Shown here piece after piece: positions 38,116-50,544 of a stretch of DNA of 64,000 bases. The position numbers were made by a program, and so were the translations under genes. The stretch comes from Coriaria nepalensis. Taxonomy: Eukaryota; Streptophyta; Magnoliopsida; Cucurbitales; Coriariaceae. Each line of letters opens with the position of its first letter. Within the stretch, counting starts at the first letter, position 1. The stretch spans positions 26,865,209-26,929,208 of the forward strand of contig CP114482.1 of NCBI GenBank assembly GCA_027186245.1, in the 5' to 3' direction. The notes beneath the pieces were generated by a model. It was not told the origin of the DNA. It did no database searches and was given only the letters and a program-made list of their open reading frames with translations.

Positions 38116-40960
38116 TTAGCCTTAAAATCATGTCATTGAGTCTTCTCTAGTCATTAAATCAATTAAAAGTAATTCGAAAGAATTCTATTTTTTCGCACTT
38201 CAAACACGACTTTCGTTCAGAACTTGCAATTCACCAATTAAAGGCAACTATGCATATTTTTCGCCGTAAAATCATGTCATTTAGTCTCCTCTAGTCATCA
38301 ACTCATTTAAAACCATTATGAACAAATTCTATTTTCGCTCTTCAATCGAGACTTTTGTGCATAACTTGCAATTGATGTATTCAAGCAAATTATCCATTGT
38401 TTAGCCTTGAAATCATGTCATTGAGTCTCTTTTAGTAATTAAATCATTTCAAAGAAATTCGAAGGAAATCTTTTTTCGCACTTAAACCAATACTTTCGTG
38501 CATAATTTGCAATGGATCTTTTGAAGGCAACTAGGCATTTGTATAGCCTTAAAATCATGTCATTGAGTCACTTTTAGTCAGTAAATCATTCAGAATCAAT
38601 TCAAACGAATTCTATTTTCGCATTTCAATCACGACTTTTGTGCGAAACATGCAATTGATCTATTGGAGGCAATTATGCGTTTGTTTAGCCTTAAAATCAT
38701 GTCATTGAGTCTTCTCTAGTCATTAAATCAATTAAAAGTAATTCGAAAGAATTCTATTTTTTCGCACTTCAAACACGACTTTCGTTCAGAACTTCTAATT
38801 CAACAATTGAAGGCAACTATGCATCTTTTTCGCCTTAAAATCATGTCATTGAGTCTCTTCTAGTCATCAAATCATTTAAAACCATTACGAACAAATTCTA
38901 TTTTCGCTCTTTAAACGAGACTTTTCTGCATAACTTCCAATTGATCTATTCAAGCAAATTATCCATTGTTTAGCCTTGAAATCATGTCATTGAGTCTCTT
39001 TTAGTAATTAAATCATTTCAAAGAAATTCGAAGGAAATCTTTTTTCGCACTTAAACCAATACTTTCGTGCATAATTTGCAATGGATCTTTTGAAGGCAAC
39101 TAGGCATTTGTATAGCCTTAAAATCACGTCATTGAGTCACTTTTAGTCAGTAAATCATTCGTAATCAATTCAAATGAATTTTATTTTCGCATTTCAAACA
39201 CGACTTTTGGGCAAAACATGCAATTGATCTAGTGAAGGCAATTATGCGTTTGTTTAGCCTTAAAATCATGTCATTGAGTCTTCTCTAGTCATTAAATCAA
39301 TTAAAAGTAATTCGAAAGAATTCTATTTTTTCGCACTTCAAAGACGACTTTCGTTCAGAACTTGCAATTCACCAATTAAAGGCAACTATGCATCTTGTTC
39401 GCCTTAAAATCATGTCATTGAGTCTCTTCTAGTCATCAAATCATTTAAAACCATTACGAACAAATTCTATTTTCGCTCTTTAAACGAGACTTTTGTGCAT
39501 AACTTGCAATTGATCTATTCAAGCAAATTCTCCATTGTTTAGCCTTGAAATCATGTCATGGAGTCTCTTCTAGTAATTAAATCATTTCAAAGAAATTTAA
39601 ACGAAATCTTTTTTCGCACCAGAACCACGGCTTTTGTACATAATTTGGAATGGATCTTTTGAAGGCAACTAGGCATTTGTATAGCCTTAAAATCATGTCA
39701 TTGAGTCACTTTTAGTCAGTAAATCATTCAGAATCAATTCAAACGAATTCTATTTTCGCATTTCAAACACGACTTTAGTGCAAAACATGCAATTGATCTA
39801 TTGAAGGCAATTATGCGTTTGTTTAGCCTTAAAATCATGTCATTGAGTCTTCTCTAGTCATTAAATCAATTAAAAGTACTTCGAAAGAATTCTATTTTTT
39901 TGCACTTCAAACACGACTTTCGTTCAGAACTTCTAATTCAACAATTGAAGGCAACTATGCATCTTTTTCGCCTTAAAATCATGTCATTGAGTCTCTTCTA
40001 GTCATCAAATCATTTAAAACCATTACGAACAAATTCTATTTTTGCTCTTTAAACGAGACTTTTGTGCACAACTTCCAATTGATCTATTCAAGCAAATTAT
40101 CCATTGTTTAGCCTTGAAATCATGTCATTGAGTCTCTTTTAGTAATTAAATCATTTCAAAGAAATTCGAACGAAATCTTTTTTCGCACTTGAACCAATAC
40201 TTTCGTGCATAATTTGCAATGGATCTTTTGAAGGCAACTATGCATCTTTTTAACTTTAAAATCATGTCATTGAGTCACTTTTAGTCAGTAAATCATTCGA
40301 AATCAATTCAAACGAATTCTATTTTCGCATTTCAAACACGACTTTTGTGCAAAACATGCAATAGATCTATTGAAGGCAATTATGCGTTTGTTTAGCCTTA
40401 AAATCATGTCATTGAGTCTTCTCTAGTCATTATATCAATTAAAAGTAATTCGAAAGAATTCTATTTTTTCGCACTTCAAACACGACTTTCGTTCAGAACT
40501 TGCAATTCACCAATTAAAGGCAACTATGCATCTTGTTCGCCTTAAAATCATGTCATTTAGTCTCCTCTAGTCATCAACTCATTTAAAACCATTACGAACA
40601 AATTCTATTTTCGCTCTTTAAACGAGACTTTTGTGCATAACTTGCAATTGATGTATTCAAGCAAATTATCCATTGTTTAGCCTTGAAATCATGTCATCGA
40701 GTCTCTTCTAGTAATTAAATCATTTCAAAGAAATTTAAACGAAATCTTTTTTCGCACCAGAACCACGGCTTTTGTACATAATTTGCAATGGATCTTTTGA
40801 AGGCAACTAGGCATTTGTATAGCCTTAAAATCATGTCATTGAGTCACTTTTAGTCAGTAAATCATTCAGAATCAATTCAAACGAATTCTATTTTCGCATT
40901 ACAAACACGACTTTTGTGCAAAACATGCAATTGATCTATTGAAGGCAATTATGCGTTTGT
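38116..40960. repeat. Super-HOR of 2,845 bp, second family, copy 2
   Basis: Unit starts are 38271, 38840, 39409, 39978 and 40547. I noted about nine single-base differences from copy 1 (for example TAGCATTAAA versus TAGCCTTAAA at 35843/38688, CATCTCATCGAG versus CATGTCATGGAG near 36709/39554, and CTTAAAACG versus CTTTAAACG near 37202/40047). Identity is about 99.7 %, slightly older than the 24-30 kb duplication. Confidence 0.92.
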
Positions 40961-41070
40961 TTAGCCTTAAAATCATGTCATTGAGTCTTCTCTAGTCATT
41001 AAATCAATTAAAAGTAATTCGAAAGAATTCTATTTTTTCGCACTTCAAACACGACTTTCGTTCAGAACTT
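40961..41070. repeat. Trailing partial period of the second 2,845-bp family
   Basis: The match to 38116-38225 continues about 110 bp past the second full copy. It ends where CTTCTAATTCAACAATTG replaces CTTGCAATTCACCAATTA, again inside a D monomer. Confidence 0.8.
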
Positions 41071-44000
41071 CTAATTCAACAATTGAAGGCAACTATGCAT
41101 CTTTTTCGCCTTAAAATCATGTCATTGAGTCTCTTCTAGTCATCAAATCATTTAAAACCATTACGAACAATTTCTATTTTCGCTCTTTAAACGAGACTTT
41201 TGTGCATAACTTGCAATTGATCTATTCAAGCAAATTATCCATTGTTTAGCCCTGAAATCATGTCATCGAGTCTCTTCTAGTAATTAAATAATTTCAAAGA
41301 AATTTAAACGAACTCTTTTTTCGCACCTGAACCACGGCTTTTGTACATAATTTGCAATGGATCTTTTGAACGCAACTAGGCATTTGTATAGCCTTAAAAT
41401 CATGTCAGTGAGTCACTTTTAGTCAGTAAATCATTCGATATCAATTCAAACGAATTCTATTTTCGCATTTCAAACACGACTTTTGTGCAAAACATGCAAT
41501 TGATCTATTGAAGGCAATTATGCGTTTGTTTAGCCTTAAAATCATGTCATTGAGTCTTCTCTAGTCATTAAATCAATTAAAAGTAATTCGAAAGAATTCA
41601 ATTTTTTCGCACTTCAAACTCGACTTTCGTTCAGAACTTTCAATTCAATAATTGAAGGCAACTATGCATCTTTTTAGCCTTAAAATCATGTCATTGAGTC
41701 TCTTCTAGTCATCAAATCATTTGAAAGCATTTTGAACAAATTCTATTTTTGCTGTTCAATCGAGACTTTTGTGCATAACTTGCAATTGATGTATTCAAGC
41801 AAATTATCCATTGTTTAGCCTTGAAATCATGTCATTGAGTCTCTTTTAGTAATTAAATCATTTCAAAGAAATTCGAACGAAATCTTTTTTCGCACTTAAA
41901 CCAATACTTTCGTGCATAATTTGCAATGGATCTTTTGAAGGCAACTAGGCATTTGTATAGCCTTAAAATCGTGTGATTGAGTCACTTTTAGTCAGTAAAT
42001 CATTCGTAATCAATTCAAACGAATTGTATTTTCGCATTTCAAACACGACTTTTGTGCAAAACATGCAATTGATCTATTGAAGGCAATTATGCGTTTGTCT
42101 AGCCTTAAAATCATGTCATTGAGTCTTCTCTAGTCATTAAATCAATTAAAAGTAATTCGAAAGAATTCTATTTTTTCGCACTTCAAACACGACTTTCGTT
42201 CAGAACTTCCAATTCAACAATTGATGGCAACTATGCATCTTTTTCGCCTTAAAATCATGTCATTGAGTCTCTTCTAGTCATCAAATCATTTAAAACCATT
42301 ACGAACAAATTCTATTTTCGCTCTTTAAACGAGACTTTTGTGCATAACTTGCAATTATTCTATTCAAGCAAATTCTCCATTGTTTAGCCTTGAAATCATC
42401 TCATCGAGTCTCTTCTAGTAATTAAATCATTTCAAAGAAATTTAAACGAAATCTTAATTCGCTTCAGAACCGCGGCTTTTGTACATAATTTGCAATGGAT
42501 CTTTTGAAGGCAACTAGGCATTTGTATAGCCTTAAAATCATGTCATTGAGTCACTTTTAGTCAGTAAATCATTCAGAATCAATTCAAACGAATTCTATTT
42601 TCGCATTTCAAACACGACTTTAGTGCAAAACATGCAATTGATCTATTGAAGGCAATTATGCGTTTGTTTAGCCTTAAAATCATGTCATTGAGTCTTCTCT
42701 AGTCGTTAAATCAATTAAAAGTAATTGGAAAGAATTCTATTTTTTTGCACTTCAAACACGACTTTCGTTCAGAAATTGCAATTCAACAATTATAGGCAAC
42801 TATGCATATTTTTCGCCCTAAAATCATGTCATTTAGTCTCTTCTAGTCATCAAATCATTTAAAACCATTACGAACAAATTCTATTTTCGCTTTTTAAACG
42901 AGACTTTTGTGCATAACTTGCAATTTATCTATTCAAGCAAATTATCCATTGTTTAGCCTTGAAATCATGTCATTGAGTCTCTTTTAGTAATTAAATAATT
43001 TCAAAGAAATTCGAACGAAATCTTTTTTCGCACTTGAACCAATACTTTCGTGCATAATTTGCAATGGATCTTTTAAATGCAACTATGCATCTTTTTAGCT
43101 TTAAAATCATGTCATTGAGTCACTTTTAGTCAGTAAATCATTCGAAATCAATTCAAACGAATTCTATTTTCGCATTTCAAACACGAGTTTTGTGCAAAAC
43201 ATGCAAGAGATCTATTGAAGGCAATTATGCGTTTGTTTAGCCTTAAAATCATGTCATTGTGTCTTTTCTAGTCATTAAATCAATTAAAAGTAATTCGAAA
43301 GAATTCAATTTTTTCGCACTTCAAACACGACTTTCGTTCAGAACTTCCAATTCAACAATTGAAGGCAACTATGCATCTTTTTCGCCTTAAAATCATGTCA
43401 TTGAGTCTCTTCTAGTCCTCAAATCATTTAAAACCATTACGAACAAATTCTATTTTCGCTCTTGAAACGAGACTTTTGTGCATAACTTGCAATTATTCTA
43501 TTTAAGCAAATTCTCCATTGTTTAGCCTTGAAATCATCTCATCGAGTCTCTTCTAGTAATGAAATCATTTCAAAGAAATTTAAACGAAATCTTAATTCGC
43601 TTCAGAACCACGGCTTTTGTACATAATTTGCAATGGATCTTTTGAGGGCAACTAGGCATTTGTATAGCCTTAAAATCATGTCATTGAGTCACTTTTAGTC
43701 AGTAAATCATTCAGAATCAACTCAAACGAATTCTATTTTCGCATTTCAAACACGATTTTTGTGCAAAACATGCAATTGATCTATTGAAGGCAATTATGCG
43801 TTTGTCTAGCCTTAAAATCATGTCATTGAGTCTTCTCTAGTTATTAAATCAATTAAAAGTAATTCGAAAGAATTCAATTTTTTCGCACTTCAAACACGAC
43901 TTTCGTTCAGAACTTCCAATTCAACAATTGAAGGCAACTATGCATCTTTTTCGCCTTAAAATCATGTCATTGAGTCTCTTCTAGTCATCAAATCATTTAA

Positions 44001-44716
44001 AACCATTACGAACAAATTCTATTTTCGCTCTTTAAACGAGACTTTTGTGCATAACTTGCAATTATTCTATTCAAGCAAATTCTCCATTGTTTAGCCTTGA
44101 AATCATCTCATCGAGTCTCTTCTAGTAATTAAATCATTTCAAAGAAACTTAAACGAAATCTTAATTCGCTTCAGAACCACGGCTTTTGTACATAATTTGC
44201 AATGGATCTTTTGAAGGCAACTAGGCATTTGTATAGCCTTAAAATGATGTCATTGAGTCACTTTTAGTCAGTAAATCATTCAGAATCAACTCAAACGAAT
44301 TCTATTTTCGCATTTCAAACACGACTTTTGTGCAAAACATGCAATTGATCTATTGAAGGCAATTATGCGTTTGTCTAGCCTTAAAATCATGTCATTGAGT
44401 CTTCTCTAGTCATTAAATCAATTAAAAGTAATTCGAAAGAATTCTATTTTTTCGCACTTCAAACACGACTTTCGTTCAGAACTTCCAATTCAACAATTGA
44501 AGGCAACTATGCATCTTTTTCGCCTTAAAATCATGTCATTGAGTCTCTTCTAGTCATCAAATCATTTAAAACAATTACGAACAAATTCTATTTTCGCTCT
44601 TTAAACGAGACTTTTGTGCATAACTTGCAATTGATCTATTCAAGCAAATAATCCATTGTTTAGCCCTGAAATCATGTCATCGAGTCTCTTCTGGTAATTA
44701 AATAATTTCAAAGAAA
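41071..44716. repeat. Mosaic zone with the CTTAATTCGCTTC B variant
   Basis: Unit starts are 41116, 41685, 42254, 42823, 43392, 43961 and 44530. Three B monomers carry a distinctive AATCTTAATTCGCTTCAG in place of AATCTTTTTTCGCACCAG, at 42451, 43589 and 44158, spaced 1,138 and 569 bp. They are flanked by a shared A variant (TTGCAATTATTC) and CATCTCATCGAG. This is a local two-unit plus one-unit amplification. No gene is seen. Confidence 0.85.
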
Positions 44717-46420
44717 TTTAAACGAAATCTTTTTTCGCACCTGAACCACGGCTTTTGTACATAATTTGCAATGGATCTTTTGAATGCAACTAGGCATTTG
44801 TATAGCCTTAAAATCAAGTCATTGAGTCACTTTTAGTCAGTAAATCATTCGAAATCAATTCAAACGAATTCTATTTTCGAATTTCAAACACGACTTTTGT
44901 GCAAAACATGCAATTGATCTATTGAAGGCAATTATGCGTTTGTTTAGCCTTAAAATCATGTCATTGTGTCTTTTCTAGTCATTAAATCAATTAAAAGTAA
45001 TTCGAAAGAATTCAATTTTTTCGCACTTCAAACACGACTTTCGTTCAGAACTTCCAATTCAACAATTGAAGGCAACTACGCATCTTTTTCGCCTTAAAAT
45101 CACGTCATTGAGTCTCTTCTAGTCATCAAATCATTTAAAACCATTACGAACAAATTCTATTTTCGCTCTTTAAACGAGACTTTTGTGCATAACTTGCAAT
45201 TGATGTTTTCAAGCAAATTATCCATTGTTTAGCCTTGAAATCATGTCATTGAGTCTCTTTTAGTAATTAAATCATTTCAAAGAAATTCGAACGAAATCTT
45301 TTTTCGCACTTAAACCAATACTTTCGTGCATAATTTGCAATGGATCTTTTGAAGGCAACTAGGCATTTGTATAGCCTTAAAATCGTGTGATTGAGTCACT
45401 TTTAGTGAGCAAATCATTCGTAATCAATTCAAACGAATTCTATTTTCGCATTTCAAACACGACTTTTGTGCAAAACATGCAATTGATCTATTGACGGCAA
45501 TTATGCGTTTGTTTATCCTTAAAATCATGTCATTGAGTCTTCTCTAGTCATTAAATCAATTAAAAGTAATTCGAAAGAATTCTATTTTTTCGCAGTTCAA
45601 ACACGACTTTCGTTCAGAACTTGCAATTCACCAATTAAAGGCAACTATGCATATTTTTCGCCCTAAAATCATGTCATTTAGTCTCTTCTAGTCATCAAAT
45701 CATTTAAAACCATTATGAACAAATTCTATTTTCGCTCTTTAAACGAGACTTTTGTGCATAACTTGCAATTTATCTATTCAAGCAAATTATCCATTGTTTA
45801 GCCTTGAAATCATGTCATTGAGTCTCTTTTAGTAATTAAATCAGTTCAAAGAAATTCGAACGAAATCTTTTTTCGCACTTGAACCAATACTTTCGTGCAT
45901 AATTTGCAATGGATCTTTTAAATGCAACAATGCATCTTTTTAGCTTTAAAATCATGTCATTGAGTCACTTTTAGTCAGTAAATCATTCGAAATCAATTCA
46001 AACGAATTCTATTTTCGCATTTGAAACACGACTTTTGTGCAAAACATGCAATTGATCCATTGAAGACAATTATGCGTTTGTTTAGCCTTAAAATCATGTC
46101 ATTGAGTCTTCTCTAGTCATTAACTCAATTAAAAGTAATTCGAAAGAATTCTATTTTTTCGCACTTCAAACACGACTTTCGTTCAGAACTTTCAATTCAA
46201 TAATTGAAGGCAACTATGCATCTTTTTAGCCTTAAAATCATGTCATTGAGTCTCTTCTAGTCATCAAATCATTTGAAAGCATTTTGAACAAATTCTATTT
46301 TCGCTCTTCAATCGAGACTTTTGTGCATAACTTGCAATTGATGTATTCAAGCAAATTATCCATTGTTTAGCCTGGAAATCATGTCATGGAGTCTCTTTTA
46401 GTAATTAAATCATTTCAAAG
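44717..46420. repeat. Duplicated segment of 1.7 kb, copy 1 (3,414-bp offset)
   Basis: Unit starts are 45099, 45668 and 46237. This block matches 48131-49834 at exactly 3,414 bp (6 HORs). Shared rare variants are AAATCAAGTC near 44813, ACTACGCATC near 45075, AAAATCACGTC near 45097, TTTTTCGCCCTAAAATC near 45654 and GCAACAATGCATC near 45925. A few point differences are seen (GAGCAAATC versus GAGTAAATC, GAAGACAATT versus GAAGGCAATT). Confidence 0.9.
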
Positions 46421-48130
46421 AAATTCGAAGGAAATCTTTTTTCGCACTTAAACCAATACTTTCGGGCATAATTTGCAATGGATCTTTTGAAGGCAACTAG
46501 GCATTTGTATAGCCTTAAAATCATGTCATTGAGTCACTTTTAGTCAGTAAATCATTCGAAATCAGTTCAAACGAATTCTATTTTCGCATTTCAAACACGA
46601 CTTTTGTGCAAAACATGCAATTGATCTATCGAAGGCAATTATGCGTTTGTTTAGCCTTAAAATCATGTCATTGAGTCTTCTCTAGTCATTAAATCAATTA
46701 GAAGTAATTCAGAAGAATTCTATTTTTTCGCACTTCAAACACGACTTTCGTTCAGAACTTTCAAGTCAATAATTGAAGGCAACTATGCATCTTTTTAGCC
46801 TTAAAATCATGTCATTGAGTCTCTTCTAGTCATCAAATCATTTGAAAGCATTTTGAACAAATTATATTTTCGCTCTTCAGTCGAGACTTTTGTGCATAAC
46901 TTGCAATTGATGTATTCAAGCAAATTATCCATTGTTTAGCCTTGAAATCATGTCATTGAGTCTCTTTTAGTAATTAAATCATTTCAAAGAAATTCGAAGG
47001 AAATCTTTTTTCGCACTTAAACCAATACTTTCGGGCATAATTTGCAATGGATCTTTTGAAGGCAACTAGGCATTTGTATAGCCTTAAAATCATGTCATTG
47101 AGTCACTTTTAGTCAGTAAATCATTCGAAATCAGTTCAAACGAATTCTATTTTCGCATTTCAAACACGACTTTTGTGCAAAACATGCAATTGATCTATCG
47201 AAGGCAATTATGCGTTTGTTTAGCCTTAAAATCATGTCATTGAGTCTTCTCTAGTCATTAAATCAATTAGAAGTAATTCGGAAGAATTTTATTTTTTCGC
47301 ACTTCAAACACGACTTTCGTTCAGAACTTTCAAGTCAATAATTGAAGGCAACTATGCATCTTTTTAGCCTTAAAATCATGTCATTGAGTCTCTTCTAGTC
47401 ATCAAATCATTTGAAAGCATTTTGAACAAATTATATTTTCGCTCTTCAGTCGAGACTTTTGTGCATAACTTGCAATTGATGTATTCAAGCAAATTATCCA
47501 TTGTTTAGCCTTGAAATCATGTCATTGAGTCTCTTTTAGTAATTAAATCATTTCAAAGAAATTCGAAGGAAATCTTTTTTCGCACTTAAACGAATACTTT
47601 CGTGCATAATTTGCAATGGATCGTTTGAAGGCAACTAGGCATTTGTATAGCCTTAAAATCATGTCATTGAGTCACTTTTAGTCAGTAAATCATTCGTAAT
47701 CAATTCAAACGAATTCTATTTTCGCATTTCAAACACGACTTTTGTGCAAAACATGCAATTGATCTATTGACGGCAATTATGCGTTTGTTTATCCTTAAAA
47801 TCATGTCATTGAGTCTTCTCTAGTCATTAAATCAATTAAAAGTAATTCGAAAGAATTCAATTTTTTCGCACTTCAAACTCGACTTTCGTTCAGAACTTCC
47901 AATTCAACAATTGAAGGCAACTATGCATCTTTTTCGCCTTAAAATCATGTCATTGAGTCTCTTCTAGTCATCAAATCATTTAAAACCATTACGAACAAAT
48001 TCTATTTTCGCTCTTTAAACGAGACTTTTGTGCATAACTTGCAATTGATGTTTTCAAGCAAATTATCCATTGTTTAGCCTTGAAATCATGTCATCGAGTC
48101 TCTTTTAGTAATTAAATAATTTCAAAGAAA
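46421..48130. repeat. Intervening segment with CTTTCGGGCAT units
   Basis: Unit starts are 46806, 47375 and 47944. Two successive HORs share CTTTCGGGCATAATTTG (46459 and 47028), ATCTATCGAAGGC, CAATTAGAAGTAATTC and TTTCAAGTCAATAATTG, so one unit was tandemly duplicated. Most of this segment, together with the end of the one before it, matches 50545-52493 at a 4,552-bp offset. Confidence 0.88.
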
Positions 48131-49834
48131 TTCGAACGAAATCTTTTTTCGCACCTGAACCACGGCTTTTGTACATAATTTGCAATGGATCTTTTGAATG
48201 CAACTAGGCATTTGTATAGCCTTAAAATCAAGTCATTGAGTCACTTTTAGTCACTAAATCATTCGAAATCAATTCAAATGAATTCTATTTTCGAATTTCA
48301 AACACGACTTTTGTGCAAAACATGCAATTGATCTATTGAAGGCAATTATGCGTTTGTTTAGCCTTAAAATCATGTCATTGTGTCTTTTCTAGTCATTAAA
48401 TCAATTAAAAGTAATTCGAAAGAATTCAATTTTTTCGCACTTCAAACACGACTTTCGTTCAGAACTTCCAATTCAACAATTGAAGGCAACTACGCATCTT
48501 TTTCGCCTTAAAATCACGTCATTGAGTCTCTTCTAGTCATCAAATCATTTAAAACCATTACGAACAAATTCTATTTTCGCTCTTTAAACGAGACTTTTGT
48601 GCATAACTTGCAATTGATGTTTTCAAGCAAATTATCCATTGTTTAGCCTTGAAATCATGTCATTGAGTCTCTTTTAGTAATTAAATCATTTCAAAGAAAT
48701 TCGAACGAAATCTTTTTTCGCACTTAAACCAATACTTTCGTGCATAATTTGCAATGGATCTTTTGAAGGCAACTAGGCATTTGTATAGCCTTAAAATCGT
48801 GTGATTGAGTCACTTTTAGTGAGTAAATCATTCGTAATCAATTCAAACGAATTCTATTTTCGCATTTCAAACACGACTTTTGTGCAAAACATGCAATTGA
48901 TCTATTGACGGCAATTATGCGTTTGTTTATCCTTAAAATCATGTCATTGAGTCTTCTCTAGTCATTAAATCAATTAAAAGTAATTCGAAAGAATTCTATT
49001 TTTTCGCAGTTCAAACACGACTTTCGTTCAGAACTTGCAATTCACCAATTAAAGGCAACTATGCATATTTTTCGCCCTAAAATCATGTCATTTAGTCTCT
49101 TCTAGTCATCAAATCATTTAAAACCATTATGAACAAATTCTATTTTCGCTCTTTAAACGAGACTTTTGTGCATAACTTGCAATTTATCTATTCAAGCAAA
49201 TTATCCATTGTTTAGCCTTGAAATCATGTCATTGAGTCTCTTTTAGTAATTAAATCAGTTCAAAGAAATTCGAACGAAATCTTTTTTCGCACTTGAACCA
49301 ATACTTTCGTGCATAATTTGCAATGGATCTTTTAAATGCAACAATGCATCTTTTTAGCTTTAAAATCATGTCATTGAGTCACTTTTAGTCAGTAAATCAT
49401 TCGAAATCAATTCAAACGAATTCTATTTTCGCATTTGAAACACGACTTTTGTGCAAAACATGCAATTGATCCATTGAAGGCAATTATGCGTTTGTTTAGC
49501 CTTAAAATCATGTCATTGAGTCTTCTCTAGTCATTAACTCAATTAAAAGTAATTCGAAAGAATTCTATTTTTTCGCACTTCAAACACGACTTTCGTTCAG
49601 AACTTTCAATTCAATAATTGAAGGCAACTATGCATCTTTTTAGCCTTAAAATCATGTCATTGAGTCTCTTCTAGTCATCAAATCATTTGAAAGCATTTTG
49701 AACAAATTCTATTTTCGCTCTTCAATCGAGACTTTTGTGCATAACTTGCAATTGATGTATTCAAGCAAATTATCCATTGTTTAGCCTGGAAATCATGTCA
49801 TGGAGTCTCTTTTAGTAATTAAATCATTTCAAAG
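48131..49834. repeat. Duplicated segment of 1.7 kb, copy 2 (3,414-bp offset)
   Basis: Unit starts are 48513, 49082 and 49651. This is the second copy of 44717-46420. The match ends inside a B monomer near 49834, where AAATTTAAACGAAATC replaces AAATTCGAAGGAAATC. Copies 1 and 2 are separated by a different 1.7-kb segment, so the duplicated unit was probably the whole 3,414 bp. Confidence 0.9.
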
Positions 49835-50544
49835 AAATTTAAACGAAATCTTTTTTCACACCTGAACCACGGCTTTTGTACATAATTTGCAATGGATCTT
49901 TTGAAGGCAACTAGGCATTTGTATAGCCTTAAAATCATGTCATTGAGTCACTTTTAGTCAGTAAATCATTCGAAATCAATTCAAACGAAGTCTATTTTCG
50001 CATTTCAAACACGACTTTTGTGCAAAACATGCAATTGATCAATTGAAGGCAATTACGCGTTTGTTTAGCCTTAAAATCATGTCATTGAGTCTTCTCTAGT
50101 CATTAAATCAATTAAAAGTAATACGAAAGAATTCTATTTTTTCGCACTTCAAACACGACTTTCGTTCAGAACTTTCAATTCAATAATTGAAGGCTACTAT
50201 GCATCTTTTTAGCCTTAAAATCATGTCATTGAGTCTCTTCTAGTCATCAAATCATTTGAAAGCATTTTAAACAAATTCTATTTTCGCTCTTCAATCGAGA
50301 CTTTTGTGCATAACTTGCAATTGATCTATTCAAGCAAATTATCCATTGTTTAGCCTTGAAATCATGTCATCGAGTGTCTTCTAGTAATTAAATCATTTCA
50401 AAGAAATTTAAACGAAATCTTTTTTCGCACCTGAACCACGGCTTTTGTGCATAATTTGCAATGGATCTTTTGAAGGCAACTAGGCATTTGTATAGCCTTA
50501 AAATCATGTCATTGAGTCACTTTTAGTCAGTAAATCATTCAGAA
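49835..50544. repeat. Satellite segment related to 57546-58085
   Basis: The first 540 bp or so carry a linked set of rare variants (TTTTTTCACACCTG, CGAAGTCTATTTTCG, GATCAATTGAAGGC, AATTACGCG, GTAATACGAAAG, AGGCTACTATG and CATTTTAAACAAATTC). All of them recur together about 7,711 bp downstream at 57546-58085. The segment splits sequence that is otherwise continuous with the copies at 44-48 kb. The unit start inside it is 50220. Confidence 0.85.

Noticed and set aside
46451..46475. CENP-B box candidate near CTTTCGGGCAT, and a TTCGCACC...CCACGG string in B2 monomers
   Set aside because: The known box needs TTCG, four bases, A, two bases, then CGGG. Neither string has this spacing, so no CENP-B box was found.
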